Assembly (NCBI RefSeq): GCF_003369565.1
Contig: NZ_PIOD01000005.1
Coordinates: 455,297-519,296 of the forward strand
DNA length: 64,000 bases
Direction: 5' to 3'
Source: Oceanobacillus chungangensis
GTDB lineage: Bacteria > Bacillota > Bacilli > Bacillales > Amphibacillaceae
Shown: positions 63,929 to 64,000 of the stretch, piece by piece
Layout of the letters: the number at the start of each line of letters is the position of its first letter
Numbering within the stretch: the stretch's first letter is position 1
Program-made: the position numbers and the translations under genes
The notes under the pieces: generated by a model
The model's database searches: none
Told to the model about the DNA's origin: nothing
What the model saw: the letters and a program-made list of their open reading frames with translations, nothing else

Positions 63929-64000
63929 CCCTAAAAGTTAGAGTTTTATTATGCAGCTGATTGGCTGGATTGAGTTCGGTATTCGACTGGACTTAATCCA

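Overview
The window looks like chromosome of a low-GC, motile, Gram-positive member of the Bacillaceae, most like the Oceanobacillus/Virgibacillus/Ornithinibacillus group. This rests on AT-rich DNA, strong AGGAGG-type ribosome sites with frequent GTG/TTG starts, SigA and SigD promoters, a LytE-type wall hydrolase, a YwqC-YwqD-YwqE tyrosine-kinase module, hag-type flagellins with a CsrA-site leader, a fragment resembling the Oceanobacillus iheyensis group IIC intron, and short repeats typical of that group. No species is claimed.

Region by region. (1) 1-2.2 kb: the 3' part of a spermidine-synthase-family gene, a MITE-like intergenic element and an N-formylglutamate-amidohydrolase-like gene that may have lost its 5' end. 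(2) 2.2-11.2 kb: a tight six-gene operon ending in a terminator. It joins a large amidoligase/ATP-grasp protein and a MurF-like ligase to a complete route from PEP to CMP-2-aminoethylphosphonate (PEP mutase, phosphonopyruvate decarboxylase, PntC-AEP transaminase fusion) plus a NUDIX hydrolase. This is the strongest candidate for a little-described system. (3) 11.2-16.5 kb: a roughly 42-bp tandem repeat array and dispersed relatives, an EamA transporter, two small unknown proteins, a NERD protein without its usual lysine, and a LytE-like hydrolase with a WalR box upstream. (4) 16.9-36.2 kb: exopolysaccharide/capsule locus. It contains a chain-length/tyrosine-kinase pair, a PHP phosphatase, a response regulator broken by one stop codon, a full di-N-acetylbacillosamine cassette with initiating phosphoglycosyl transferase, a TviB/TviC pair for UDP-GalNAc uronic acid, glycosyltransferases, acetyltransferases, a Wzy-like polymerase and a Wzx flippase. 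Its distal half is very AT-rich. (5) 36.2-40.2 kb: IS21 remnants, an Excalibur membrane protein, gene debris and an orphan sigma factor. (6) 40.4-58.4 kb: chemotaxis (CheX, MCP), a lipoprotein, three tandem flagellins under a SigD promoter, two Maf-type flagellin glycosyltransferases, a DUF2920 hydrolase, and a reverse-strand nonulosonic-acid cassette for flagellin glycosylation. That cassette carries an RmlD-like reductase where PseC/PseG would be expected. (7) 58.4-64 kb: a group IIC intron fragment spliced onto a cell-wall-binding-repeat gene fragment, a reverse-strand cassette (87-aa Cys-rich membrane peptide, hairpin, ABC ATPase, permease, M50 protease, small membrane protein) that looks like a peptide export/processing system, and a frameshifted cell-wall-binding-repeat pseudogene.

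Working together, the middle of the window is almost entirely cell-surface biology: surface polysaccharide, wall hydrolase, flagellin and its glycan. The phosphonate operon may add 2-aminoethylphosphonate either to surface polymers or, given its ligases, to peptides. All functions are read from sequence motifs without database searches.
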